Positions 8,681 through 16,301 of a DNA stretch of 64,000 nt are shown one piece after another. The notes under the pieces were generated by a model. It worked only from the letters and a program-made list of their open reading frames with translations, did not search any database and was not told where the DNA came from. The stretch lies in the NCBI GenBank assembly GCA_910584745.1, contig CAJUDG010000009.1:97262-161261 (forward strand). The letters run 5' to 3'. The translations under genes were made by a program, and so were the position numbers. Each line of letters opens with the position of its first letter. Positions within the stretch are counted from its first letter, which is position 1. Origin of the DNA: an uncultured Eubacteriales bacterium (GTDB lineage Bacteria; Bacillota; Clostridia; Oscillospirales; Acutalibacteraceae).

Positions 8681-8758
8681 GGTGGACGTAGCTTAGCTGG
8701 TCAAAGCGCCAGATTGTGGCTCTGGAGACCGTGGGTTCGAATCCCACCGCCCACCCCA
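8681..8758 (+). tRNA. tRNA-His (anticodon GTG)
   Basis: Anticodon loop TTGTGGC flanked by CCAGA and TCTGG. The extra 5' G at 8681 pairs with the discriminator C at 8755, the histidine tRNA identity element. The acceptor has one A-C mismatch. CCA encoded. Confidence 0.95.
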
Positions 8759-8763
8759 CACAA

Positions 8764-8797
8764 AAAGTTCCTGGAATCAGCGATTTCAGGAACTTTG
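8764..8797 (+). other. Hairpin between tRNA-His and tRNA-Gln
   Basis: AAAGTTCCTG (8764-8773 region) can pair with CAGGAACTTT ending at 8797. It may mark processing or attenuation within the tRNA transcript. No clear T-run follows. Confidence 0.4.
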
Positions 8798-8802
8798 CAT
8801 AT

Positions 8803-8878
8803 TGGGCTGTCGCCAAGCGGTAAGGCAACGGACTTTGACTCCGTCATCCCGTGGGTTCGAATCCCGCCAGCCCAGCCA
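8803..8878 (+). tRNA. tRNA-Gln (anticodon TTG)
   Basis: Acceptor TGGGCTG/CAGCCCA, anticodon loop CTTTGAC, T-loop TTCGAAT, CCA encoded at 8876-8878. Last tRNA of the operon; its CCA is the first base triplet of the inverted module that follows. Confidence 0.95.
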
Positions 8879-9176
8879 TGTTTACGCATCTTAACAGATG
8901 TCACCCCCAAAAAACCGCGCAACGGCGCGGTTTTTGAGCGTTCAGAGGGCCCCAAAAGGGCCGTCACGGCGTGACGTGTTTTGGGGGATGCCACCCCGAA
9001 ATTAGGGATCTGAACCTGCGTGGTTGGCAACAGTAATCCGAGACAGAATAAAACAAAAATAATTTTTGAGAGGGATCAAAGAGAAATCTTTGGTCCCTCT
9101 TTGCGTTTCCAGAGAAAGTTTGAAGGAGGAATGTAAAGTGCCTAACTTTACAGAAAACAAAACCGACAGGGCCTAC
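8876..9176 (+). repeat. Left copy of the tRNA-flanking inverted module
   Basis: Reads, from the tRNA-Gln CCA: a near-identical block CCATGTTTACGCATCTTAAC (8876-8895) plus AGATG(T/C)CACCCC, a hairpin with variable stem (8909-8934), GCGTTCA, a GGGCCC/AAAA/GGGCCGT block, GTGTTTTGGGGGATGCCACCCC (about 8977-8997), and a GGATCTGAACCTGCGTGGTT segment that is a degenerate tRNA T-arm read backwards. A second hairpin terminator follows (GAGGGATCAAAG/CTTTGGTCCCTC, about 9069-9100), then AAGGAGGA and the start of a gene encoding (M)PNFTENKTDRAY. The same order appears inverted at 10975-11283 beside tRNA-Arg(CCT). Confidence 0.85.
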
Positions 9177-9333
9177 GAGAGCTTCGATGAGAACGATGTT
9201 CAACTCGCCACAGGATCGATGAAATCGCGTTCCCAACTTCAGCCGGGACCCACCCGAAGCTAAAACCATCCAGAAGGACATAGACAGCAGCCAGAAGCAG
9301 AAAGGAGAAACACTTCATGACAAATCAGAATGA
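9138..9333 (+). pseudogene. Decayed small gene starting (M)PNFTENKTDRAY
   Basis: GTG at 9138 behind GAAGGAGGAATG opens a frame PNFTENKTDRAYESFDEN that stops at about 9261. A second frame then reads protein-like DPPEAKTIQKDIDSSQKQKG to a stop at 9331-9333. The change of coding frame without a start codon suggests a frameshifted gene. Its first 13 codons recur inverted at 10975-11013, so the N-terminus is part of a repeated module. Function unknown. Confidence 0.55.
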
Positions 9334-9502
9334 GCAGCCCATCCCCGGCCGCAAAGCCATGAGCAAGGACGGTTTCTGGAACCTGATCTCCGAGGTCAAA
9401 GCCGCCCAAGGCCAGGAAGACTACATAGACATCCTCATTACCCGCCTCAAGGAGCTGGGCCCTGACCATGCCCAGGACTTTTACGATATCGTCCAGGTTT
9501 AG
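9317..9502 (+). CDS. Short DUF4240-like protein, probably truncated
   Basis: 61 residues from the ATG at 9317, with AAAGGAG upstream. The segment SKDGFWNLISEVKAAQGQED followed by ITRLKELGPDHAQDFYDIV resembles the N-terminal part of DUF4240 proteins, which are normally about twice this length or longer. The rest is missing, so it is likely a fragment. It overlaps the tail of the preceding decayed gene. Confidence 0.5.
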   Translation: MTNQNEQPIPGRKAMSKDGFWNLISEVKAAQGQEDYIDILITRLKELGPDHAQDFYDIVQV

Positions 9503-9578
9503 CGGCGCTTTTTCTGTAGGTTTCCCAACTGGACTTCCGACCCCGGCTGGGGTATTGTGTGGGCAGGAGGTGATAAAA

Positions 9579-9887
9579 ATGGATCATGGAAAGACCCTGC
9601 TGGAACAGCTCTACAACGGCGAGATATTCCCCGCCGAGGACATCGTCCCCCAATCGGCTGAGTATCGGGCAGCGGGGAGAGAACTGGAAGGGCTCCGGGA
9701 CAAGCTGGAGGCAGAGCTCCCCGAAAAGGACACTGGACTGCTGGAGGATTATGAGTCGGCTTTTGAGGACGCTCACCGCATCGACCTGCGGCTCACCTAC
9801 GTCGAAGGGGTCCGCTTTGGGGTGCGCTTCATGCTGGAAACGCTCCTGGAGGGTGGGAAACTCCCGCCGCGGAGAAAGAAGAATTAG
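9579..9887 (+). CDS. DUF6809-like small protein
   Basis: 102 residues beginning MDHGKTLLEQLYNGEIFPAE, ending in a lysine-rich tail. The LLEQLYNGxxxPxE start, a helical middle and the YVEGVRFGVRFMLETLL end fit a small helical family of Clostridia that I recall as DUF6809, of unknown function, often found in mobile regions. ATG 9579 is chosen because AGGAGGTGA lies directly upstream. It appears intact, unlike its neighbours. Confidence 0.6.
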   Translation: MDHGKTLLEQLYNGEIFPAEDIVPQSAEYRAAGRELEGLRDKLEAELPEKDTGLLEDYESAFEDAHRIDLRLTYVEGVRFGVRFMLETLLEGGKLPPRRKKN

Positions 9888-9893
9888 GTCAGG

Positions 9894-9951
9894 AGGGCCG
9901 TGCCAAATAGTTAATTCACTTTTGAACTGAATTAACTATCGCTGCGGCCCT
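9894..9951 (+). terminator. Long two-part hairpin, likely terminator
   Basis: Inner stem ATAGTTAATTCA (9907-9918) with TGAATTAACTAT (9928-9939), capped outside by GGGCCG (9895-9900) with CGGCCC (9945-9950), just after the stop at 9887. No strong T-run follows. Confidence 0.5.
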
Positions 9952-9982
9952 TCACTATATAAAAATGAAGGGAGCAATATAA

Positions 9983-10974
9983 ATGAACAAAATCATGCTG
10001 GAAAAATGGGCGGCCGTTCCCGGCAAACCCCGCAAGATGGAGTACGTGGGCCAGCCCACAGGCAAGGCGGTATTTGAGGAACTGCGGCACAGGCTGGATG
10101 GTATGGGCTACCTTCCGGATGAGTATTTCGATTTAGACGAAAATTGGGAGAATGGCCGGAAGATAAGCCCATCATCAAGACTTTCATCACCGGCAAGACC
10201 CTGGGCGAGAACGGCAACGACCTGGACCGAATGTTCCTCATATCCTCTGCTATTACCAAAGCCTTCCACGGTGAAAACGCTACGCACTCAAGATACGCTC
10301 TGGTAAATGGCCGGGAGGACACCGGCGGCTCCGTACTGCTGAGTATGCAGGAACAGGACGTGCTGGTCCGCGCCCTGGCGGAGCAGCGGGAGCGCCAGGA
10401 AACGGCTATGTCTCAGACCGAGCAGCTCCTGCGGCGCATGACCGGGAGCATCACCGTCTACATGGATATGGTGGGCCAGCAGCCCCTCAACATGACGGAC
10501 AGCGACAAGGCAGTGCTTGCGATTCGTGACGGTAACCTGAAAGAGTTTAAGGAACTGCTCCCCAAAATCACCGGGAAGGAAACCCTGGATATGCTGTTCA
10601 TAGAGGCCGCGGCCCGGCCCGGAGGTGAGGGCCGGAAGATGACGCTGCTCCTGCTGGAGGACAGAGTGTACTCCGAAAGCGTCTACAAGCAAGCCTGTGA
10701 GAAAGCGGTGGAAATCGTGGATACAGAGAAAACCGCTTTCCTCCAGGAGCAGGCCAAAGAGCATACAGATAAGCTGTCGCCGGGCTTCTTCAGCGAGCTG
10801 GCACGATACGCCTTCAGCTGGCCCGGGGTGTGGTTTATGGCCAAACAGATCATCGGACGCTGTTCCCGAGAGGAAGTCCTGGCGGCGCCAAAGAGCCTGA
10901 TGGAAATCTCCGCGGTCTGCGGACAGATGGGTGTGCCGGAAATCATGGCGGAAAAAGGCGTGAACGGCGATCAT
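9983..10974 (+). pseudogene. Frameshifted and truncated gene of unknown function
   Basis: Two frames make one protein. Frame one from ATG 9983 (behind GAAGGGAGCAAT) reads MNKIMLEKWAAVPGKPRKME to about YFDLDE. Frame two takes over at 10138-10150 and reads GEWPEDKPIIKTFITGKTLG onward for about 275 residues. Adding one A to the run at 10139-10142 would join them smoothly, so a single-base deletion (or sequence error) is likely. The C-terminal half has helical repeats resembling ankyrin or HEAT arrays (AIRDGNLKEFKELLPKITGK). The original C-terminus is cut off where the inverted module begins at about 10975. Family not recognised. Confidence 0.6.
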
Positions 10975-11283
10975 ATAGGCCCGGTCGGTCTTGTTCTCTG
11001 TGAAGGTTGGCATAAAGGATCCTCATTCCTTTCGGTTATAAATATTTTCGGGCAAAAGAAAAGGGCCAGGAATTTCTTCCTGGCCCGCTCGAATTTCTCT
11101 ATTCACTTTTTTATTTGCTCTGCTCTTTTTCTGAACCACGCCGGTTCGAATCTCGCCAGCAGGGGGGGTGGCATCCCCAAAAACACGGGATTTTTTACGG
11201 CCTTTTTTTGGCCCCATTGAACGCCAAAATCCCCGGAATTCCGGGGATTTTGGGGTGGCATCTGTTAAGATGCGTAAACATGG
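10975..11283 (-). repeat. Right copy of the tRNA-flanking inverted module
   Basis: Read on the minus strand from the CCA of tRNA-Arg(CCT): the same CCATGTTTACGCATCTTAAC block, AGATGCCACCCC, a hairpin with a different stem (CCCCGGAATTCCGGGG, 11231-11246), GGCGTTCA, the GGGGCC/AAAA/GGCCGT block, GTGTTTTTGGGGATGCCACCCC, and a clear tRNA T-arm remnant (CCGGTTCGAATC on the plus strand at 11140-11152). A strong hairpin terminator (GGGCCAGGAA/TTCCTGGCCC) follows, then AAAGGAATGAGG and ATG-PTFTENKTDRAY. Sequence between the conserved blocks differs from the left copy, so the duplication is old or the hairpins vary by design. Confidence 0.85.
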
Positions 11284-11355
11284 CACCCCCTGGGGGAATC
11301 GAACCCTCAACTAGCCCTTAGGAGGGGCTTATTATATCCATTTAACTAAGGAGGC
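11281..11355 (-). tRNA. tRNA-Arg (anticodon CCT)
   Basis: Minus strand: acceptor GCCTCCT/AGGGGGT, anticodon stem AGCCC/GGGCT with loop CTCCTAA, T-loop TTCGATT, discriminator G, and CCA encoded at 11281-11283. It faces the four-tRNA operon across the inverted module. Confidence 0.93.
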
Positions 11356-11544
11356 TTCTGCCACACTATTGTAACCCATTTGGGCGCGTTTGTCAAATGA
11401 AATTCTTAAAAATGCGGGGATTTTGAAAAAATTGGGCTTTTTGCTAAAAAATTGCTTTCTTTCCGGGAGCATATGCGGTATAATAAGTTCAAAGTCCGGG
11501 TGAGACCGGACGGGTCCGGATTATTATTTTAAGGAGTGATCTAT

Positions 11545-12546
11545 ATGGCAAAGATCATCGGCAGGCCCGCTTTACCCAATATGCCCTGGCAGGATAAGCC
11601 CGCGGGGTATGACAAGCCCGTTTGGCGGTATACGGAGAATCCAATTATCAGGCGCGACGCTATCCCCACCTCCAACAGCATCTTCAACTCCGCGGTGGTG
11701 CCCTTTGGGGACAGCTATGCCGGGGTCTTCCGCTGCGATAACAGGGGCGTGGAGATGGATATCTTCGCGGGGTTCTCGGAGGATGGCATCCACTGGAATA
11801 TAAACCATGACCCCATCGTCTTTGAGGGGGAGAAGGACGTTATCCGCAAGGAGTACCGCTATGACCCCAGGGTCTGCTTTATCGACGGCAAGTATTATAT
11901 CACCTGGTGCAACGGCTATCACGGCCCCACCATCGGCGTGGGCTGGACAGAGGACTTCAAGACCTTCCACCAGATGGAGAACGCCTTTTTGCCCTATAAC
12001 CGCAACGGCGTACTGTTCCCCAGGAAGATAAACGGCAACTATGCCATGGTCAGCCGCCCCAGCGACACCGGGCATACCCCCTTCGGTGACGTCTTCTACA
12101 GCGAGAGCCCGGACCTCTGCTACTGGGGCAAGCACCGCTGGCTGTTCGGCACGGCAAACGGCTGGCAGTCTAAGAAAGTCGGCCCCGGGCCCACGCCCAT
12201 CGAGACCGACGAGGGATGGCTGATGATCTATCACGGGGTGCTCAACTCCTGCAACGGCTTTGTGTACCGCTTCGGTACGGCCCTTCTGGACATCGACCGG
12301 CCATGGATAGTCAAGGAGCGCGGGCGCTTCTATGTGTTCGGGCCCGAGGTGGACTATGAGCTCACCGGCGATGTGCCCAACGTCACATTCCCCTGCGCCA
12401 CCCTCACCGACCCGGAGAACGGCCGCATCACCATCTACTATGGCGCGGCGGACACCGTTACCGGCCTTGCCTTCACCACGGTGGACGAGCTGCTGGGCTA
12501 TATGCGCAAGTACCCCATGGAAGTGGGCGACCAGGAGAATAAGTGA
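11545..12546 (+). CDS. GH130 glycoside phosphorylase (beta-mannoside phosphorylase)
   Basis: 333 residues, the usual GH130 size and a five-bladed propeller. Typical segments are present: NSAVVPFGDSYAGVFRCDN near 50-68, YDPRVCFIDGKYYITWC with the catalytic-region aspartate near 107, VGPGPTPIETDEGWLMIYHG near 210-230, and a C-terminal ITIYYGAADTVTGLAF. GH130 enzymes phosphorolyse beta-1,4-mannosyl linkages, for example mannosyl-glucose or mannooligosaccharides, releasing mannose 1-phosphate in the cytoplasm. The exact substrate cannot be told by eye. ATG 11545 follows AAGGAGTGAT; no transporter or epimerase sits beside it. Confidence 0.88.
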   Translation: MAKIIGRPALPNMPWQDKPAGYDKPVWRYTENPIIRRDAIPTSNSIFNSAVVPFGDSYAGVFRCDNRGVEMDIFAGFSEDGIHWNINHDPIVFEGEKDVIRKEYRYDPRVCFIDGKYYITWCNGYHGPTIGVGWTEDFKTFHQMENAFLPYNRNGVLFPRKINGNYAMVSRPSDTGHTPFGDVFYSESPDLCYWGKHRWLFGTANGWQSKKVGPGPTPIETDEGWLMIYHGVLNSCNGFVYRFGTALLDIDRPWIVKERGRFYVFGPEVDYELTGDVPNVTFPCATLTDPENGRITIYYGAADTVTGLAFTTVDELLGYMRKYPMEVGDQENK

Positions 12547-12564
12547 AACTTTGTTCGATTTCGC

Positions 12565-12593
12565 TTGACTTTTCCCGGCGGATGTGCTATGCT
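12565..12593 (+). promoter_or_regulatory. Promoter of the GNAT-DUF3795 gene
   Basis: TTGACT (12565-12570), 17 bases, TATGCT (12588-12593), 45 bases before the ATG. Confidence 0.6.
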
Positions 12594-12637
12594 TATATTA
12601 GAACACATGTTCTATTTCTGAAAGGAGCATAGGCATT

Positions 12638-13516
12638 ATGAAAGACTACCGCTATGAGACCGAGAGCTTTCTGTTACGGCAGGTGAAAAAGGAGGACGCG
12701 CCGCAGCTTCTGCGGTGCTACTCCGACCCCGCCGCCGTGGCGCTGATGAACGACGACAACTGCATCGGCGGGTTTCTGTTTAAGACCCTGGATGAGATGG
12801 AGCGGGCCATATACTTCTGGAACAACGACGTCTTCCAGTACGCCCGGCCCGCGGTTATCGATAAGAGGACCGGGGAGGCCGTGGGCACCTTGGAGGTGTT
12901 CGGCGGGGAGACCGGCGTGCTGCGGGTGGACCTGCGGGCGGACTATGAGCGGCCGGAGGTTTTGAGGGAGCTGTATGCTCTGGCTGTGGAGCGGTTTCCG
13001 GGGGACTTCCCCATGGGGGCTATGGTGACGAAAGCCGTGCCCGAAGCTTCAGCGCGGCGGGCGGCGCTCGCGGAGCTGGGGTTCTCGGGGCCGGAGAGGT
13101 TCCGGGAGTATGAGGGCTATTATAGGCTGAGCTTTAGCAGGATGAAGCGGGAGCTGGGCCTGGCTTACTGCGGGCTGGCCTGCTGTCTATGCAGCGAGAA
13201 TGAGGGCTGTAAGGGATGCAGGCAGAACGGCTGCGCGGCCTGGGCCGAGTGTCAGAACTATGGCTGCGTGACGGAGAGGGGCCTTGAGGGCTGCTGGGAG
13301 TGCCCGGAGTTCCCCTGCGGCAAGGGTATGCTGGAGAAGCCGAGGATGAGGGCCTTTGTGCGCTTTGCGAAGGAGCACGGCGTGGAGGGGCTTTTGGACC
13401 GGCTTGCGGAGAATGAGCGGGCGGGGATAGTCTACCACTATCCCGGCGGGCTTACCGGCGACTATGACCTGCCAACGGAGGAGGAGGTCTTGGACCTTCT
13501 GGAGCGGGGCAGGTAA
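12638..13516 (+). CDS. GNAT acetyltransferase fused to a cysteine-rich DUF3795 domain
   Basis: 292 residues in two parts. Residues 1-170 are GNAT-like (TESFLLRQVKKEDAPQLLRCY at the start; a motif region TGVLRVDLRADYERPEVLRE; LAELGFSG at the end). Residues 175-235 are cysteine-dense: CGLACCLCSENEGCKGCRQN then CAAWAECQNYGC and CWECPEFPCG, the DUF3795 pattern thought to bind metal or a cluster. A helical tail follows. The ribosome binding site is GAAAGGAG. The acyl acceptor is unknown; the GNAT part lacks an obvious RxxGxG acetyl-CoA loop, so activity is not certain. A GC hairpin at 13532-13553 follows the stop. Confidence 0.75.
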   Translation: MKDYRYETESFLLRQVKKEDAPQLLRCYSDPAAVALMNDDNCIGGFLFKTLDEMERAIYFWNNDVFQYARPAVIDKRTGEAVGTLEVFGGETGVLRVDLRADYERPEVLRELYALAVERFPGDFPMGAMVTKAVPEASARRAALAELGFSGPERFREYEGYYRLSFSRMKRELGLAYCGLACCLCSENEGCKGCRQNGCAAWAECQNYGCVTERGLEGCWECPEFPCGKGMLEKPRMRAFVRFAKEHGVEGLLDRLAENERAGIVYHYPGGLTGDYDLPTEEEVLDLLERGR

Positions 13517-13577
13517 AGATCAACGGCTTTAGAGGACGCGGACGCGTCCTCTTGGCCGCTTTTAAAGGGGGAAATCT

Positions 13578-14402
13578 ATGGTACAAAAGGTGGACGGCGT
13601 GGAGTTTCGGATGGGGGAGCCCTTTGACTTTGGGTTCCTTGAGAGGTTCGGCAGGGTGTTCAAGGTGTTTGACGACCAGGATTCAGGGAATATCTGCTTC
13701 GGCACGGAGAGGGACGGCAAAAGGTACTTTGTGAAGTTCGCCGGAGCCAGGACGGCAAGATGCCCCGGGGAGCCGGGTGAGGCTGTGGAGAGGCTCAAGG
13801 CGTCGGTGCCGGTGTACAGGGAGCTCTGTCACCCAAACCTTATCCGGCTTATTGAGGCGGGGGATATGGGCGGCGGCTTTGGGATGGTCTTTGAGTGGGC
13901 GGACGGCGACTGCATGGGCAGGATGTACCCAGAGGGGCACGAGCGGTTCATGGCTTTGCCGCTGAAGGCGCGGATGGAGGTGTTCCGGAGGGTGCTGGAC
14001 TTTTTGGAGTATGTGCACTCCAGGGGGTATCTGGCGGTGGACTTTTATGACGGCAGCATCATGTACGATTTTGAGAGCGGCAAGACTACCGTCTGCGATG
14101 TGGATTTCTTTGTGAAGAAGCCTTACGTTAACACTATGGGCCGCATGTGGGGCAGCTCCATCTTTATGTCCCCGGAGGAGTTTCGGATGGGGGCGGAGAT
14201 CGACGAGGTCACAAACGTGTATACCGCCGGGGCTATGGCCTTTGCGCTGCTGGGAGGTTACAGCAGGGAGCGAAAGGACTGGCCGCTGGGGGACGGGCTG
14301 TATGAGCTTGCCAGCAGGGCCGTGAGCGACGATAGGAATAACAGGCCCCAGTCTGTCCGGGAGCTGCGGGAGAGTTGGCGGGAGCTTGAAAATTTATTGT
14401 AG
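13578..14402 (+). CDS. Protein kinase-like protein with altered catalytic motifs
   Basis: 274 residues with a bacterial Ser/Thr kinase fold outline: RYFVKFAG (VAIK lysine near 52), a helix, HPNLIRLIEAG, hinge MVFEWADGDCMGR, then LAVDFYDGSIMYD where HRDLKxxN is expected, and CDVDFF in place of DFG. Then come the activation segment and GSSIFMSPEEF, matching the APE region, and VYTAGAMAFALLGG. The HRD histidine and arginine and the asparagine are replaced, so it may be a pseudokinase or a divergent small-molecule kinase (aminoglycoside-kinase-like). No membrane segment or PASTA repeats. Probably cotranscribed with the HD and NYN genes downstream. Confidence 0.7.
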   Translation: MVQKVDGVEFRMGEPFDFGFLERFGRVFKVFDDQDSGNICFGTERDGKRYFVKFAGARTARCPGEPGEAVERLKASVPVYRELCHPNLIRLIEAGDMGGGFGMVFEWADGDCMGRMYPEGHERFMALPLKARMEVFRRVLDFLEYVHSRGYLAVDFYDGSIMYDFESGKTTVCDVDFFVKKPYVNTMGRMWGSSIFMSPEEFRMGAEIDEVTNVYTAGAMAFALLGGYSRERKDWPLGDGLYELASRAVSDDRNNRPQSVRELRESWRELENLL

Positions 14403-14418
14403 AGAGGAAAGTGATAGT

Positions 14419-14982
14419 ATGAGAGAGAAGGCCATTGCGCTTTTGAGGGAGTATAACGGGAACGAGGCGCTTGTGAAGCACGGGATGCAGGTGGAGGCCA
14501 TCATGCGGTACTATGCCAGGGAGGCCGGGGAGGAAAACGCCCCGGAGGGCGTGGAGTATTGGGGCTGCGTGGGGCTTCTGCACGACGTGGACTATGAGAG
14601 GTACCCGGAGGAGCACTGCAAGAAGGCAGTGGAGATACTTAAGGGGGCGGGGTATGACGAGGACTTTATACATGCGGTGGTGAGCCACGGCTTTGGCCTT
14701 TGCAGCGATGTGGAGCCGGAGCGGTATATGGAGAAGGTGCTGTATACCATCGACGAATTGAGCGGCCTTATAAACGCCACGGCCATCATGCGGCCCTCGA
14801 AGTCCGTTATGGACCTGGAGGTAAAGAGCGTCAAGAAGAAGTTCAAGGACAAGAAGTTTGCCGCCGGGGTGGACAGGCAGCTTATCCTGGACGGCTGCGA
14901 GCGGCTGGGTACTGATATCGACACGGTGATAGAGAAGTGCATACTGGGTATGCGCGAGAACCATGACGAGATCGGGCTTTAG
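14419..14982 (+). CDS. HD-domain hydrolase
   Basis: 187 residues. HD-domain metal ligands are visible: KHGMQVEAIMRYYAREAG (first His), LLHDVDYERYPEEH (HD pair near 57), and HAVVSHGFG. These proteins hydrolyse phosphate esters, often nucleotides; the substrate is unknown. Start ATG 14419 follows GAGAGGAAAGTG; the in-frame upstream codons overlap the kinase gene and lack a binding site. Sits 17 bases behind the kinase-like gene, suggesting one transcript. Confidence 0.8.
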   Translation: MREKAIALLREYNGNEALVKHGMQVEAIMRYYAREAGEENAPEGVEYWGCVGLLHDVDYERYPEEHCKKAVEILKGAGYDEDFIHAVVSHGFGLCSDVEPERYMEKVLYTIDELSGLINATAIMRPSKSVMDLEVKSVKKKFKDKKFAAGVDRQLILDGCERLGTDIDTVIEKCILGMRENHDEIGL

Positions 14983-14993
14983 GGGGGGATAAT

Positions 14994-15797
14994 ATGGCAA
15001 ACAGCGACAGCCGCTTTGCGGTGCTTATAGACGCGGACAACGTGTCCGTCAGGTATATAAAGCTTATAATGGACGAGGTCTCGAAGGAGGGGGTCGCCAC
15101 CTATAAGCGCATATACGGGGACTGGACAAACCCGGCGCTTATCTCCTGGAAGAGCACACTGGTGGACAACTCGATCCTGCCCATACAGCAGTACAGCTAT
15201 ACCACCGGGAAGAACTCCACGGACTCGGCAATGATAATCGACGCCATGGACATACTCTACTCCGGCAGCGTGGACGGCTTCTGCATAGTGTCCTCGGACA
15301 GCGACTTTACACGGCTTGCGGCCCGGCTTCGGGAGTCGGGCATGACGGTGGTGGGCATGGGGGAGAGCAAGACCCCCAACTCCTTTATCGCCGCCTGCAA
15401 CTCCTTCAAGTATCTGGACCTGCTGCGCTCCGCCGAGGAGGAGGAGCCCGAGGAGCAGCAGAGACCCGCCGTGAAGAAGAAGCCCACGGCACAGAAAAAG
15501 GCCCCTCAGAAGCCCGCGAAGGCCAAGGAGGAGCCGCCAAAGGAGGAGCCGAAGACCAGCCTTAGGACTATCCGCAACGCCCTTCGCACCATCGTGCGGG
15601 AGAACTCTGACGAGGACGACTGGATATTCACCGGCAAGGTGGGGAACCTTCTGAGCAAGAGATACCCGGATTTTGACGTGCGCAACTTCGGGTTTTCAAA
15701 GCTTACGCCGTTTTTGGATTCGCTGGATATGTTTGAGATTAGGACAGAGCGCAAGGATAATGCGGGGCCGTCGCTGGTGTATGTGAGGTTAAAGTGA
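14994..15797 (+). CDS. NYN-domain nuclease with C-terminal OST-HTH/LOTUS domain
   Basis: 267 residues. Residues 1-140 are an NYN (PIN-like) domain: FAVLIDADNVS with the first acidic residues, TDSAMIIDAMD, CIVSSDSDFTRLAARLRESG and VVGMGESKT, the conserved acidic cluster of this RNase family. A Lys/Pro/Glu-rich linker (about 143-183) joins a C-terminal OST-HTH/LOTUS RNA-binding domain (DDWIFTGKVGNLLSKRYPDF and on to FEIRTERKDNAGPSLVYVRL). Together this predicts an RNA-binding endonuclease in RNA turnover. It follows the HD gene by 11 bases. Confidence 0.88.
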   Translation: MANSDSRFAVLIDADNVSVRYIKLIMDEVSKEGVATYKRIYGDWTNPALISWKSTLVDNSILPIQQYSYTTGKNSTDSAMIIDAMDILYSGSVDGFCIVSSDSDFTRLAARLRESGMTVVGMGESKTPNSFIAACNSFKYLDLLRSAEEEEPEEQQRPAVKKKPTAQKKAPQKPAKAKEEPPKEEPKTSLRTIRNALRTIVRENSDEDDWIFTGKVGNLLSKRYPDFDVRNFGFSKLTPFLDSLDMFEIRTERKDNAGPSLVYVRLK

Positions 15798-15807
15798 GCG
15801 AAAGGAC

Positions 15808-15885
15808 GCGGTCAAGGTGCGTTAGGCACCTTGTGGGTTCTTAGGGCAAAGCCCTAAGCCGCCGGAGGCCGTAAATATACTAAAA
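15808..15885 (+). repeat. GC-rich palindromic intergenic repeat, copy 1
   Basis: Begins GCGGTCAAGGTGCGTTAGGC, continues through AGGGCAAAGCCCT and ends CCGCCGGAGGCCGTAAATATACTAAAA. The inner GGGCAAAGCCC can form a hairpin. Nearly the same as copy 3 at 18970-19050; two more related copies lie at 16302-16370 and 34602-34684. Confidence 0.85.
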
Positions 15886-15888
15886 GAA

Positions 15889-16278
15889 TTATTGCTTCAA
15901 ATCCTGCTTTATCTGGGTGGTGGATATCTCCGGCGTGCGGGGCAGGTAGACCACGTTGCAGTAGTCCTTGAGAAAGTCGAACTTGCCGGTCCAGTCATCG
16001 CCGATAACGAAGGTGTCCACCTTGTAGAGCTGCACGTCGGTGACCTTCTGCTCCCAGCTCTCCTCGGGTATCACGAGGTCGACGTAGCGGATGGCCTCCA
16101 GGAGGCGCTGGCGCTCCTCGTAGGTGAAGTAGCACTTTTTCTGCTTTTCGTTCCAGTTGAATTCATCCGTCGACAGGGCGACTATCAGGTAGTCGCCCAG
16201 TTCCTTTGCCCTCTTTAGGAGGTTGATGTGGCCGTAGTGTATCAGGTCGAAGGTGCCGTAGGTTATTACTCGTTTCAT
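15889..16278 (-). CDS. tagD: Glycerol-3-phosphate cytidylyltransferase
   Basis: 129 residues, the standard TagD length. Signature elements: YGTFDLIHYGHINLLKRAK with the HxGH nucleotide-binding motif near 14-17, and RTPEISTTQIK near the end, matching the RTxGISTT motif. It makes CDP-glycerol from CTP and glycerol 3-phosphate, the building block of glycerol or ribitol-type wall teichoic acids. No other teichoic acid genes adjoin. Closely related enzymes transfer CTP to other alcohol phosphates, so substrate is inferred from similarity. Confidence 0.9.
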   Translation of the reverse strand: MKRVITYGTFDLIHYGHINLLKRAKELGDYLIVALSTDEFNWNEKQKKCYFTYEERQRLLEAIRYVDLVIPEESWEQKVTDVQLYKVDTFVIGDDWTGKFDFLKDYCNVVYLPRTPEISTTQIKQDLKQ

Positions 16279-16301
16279 GGTTTTTCTCCTTAATTATATT
16301 T

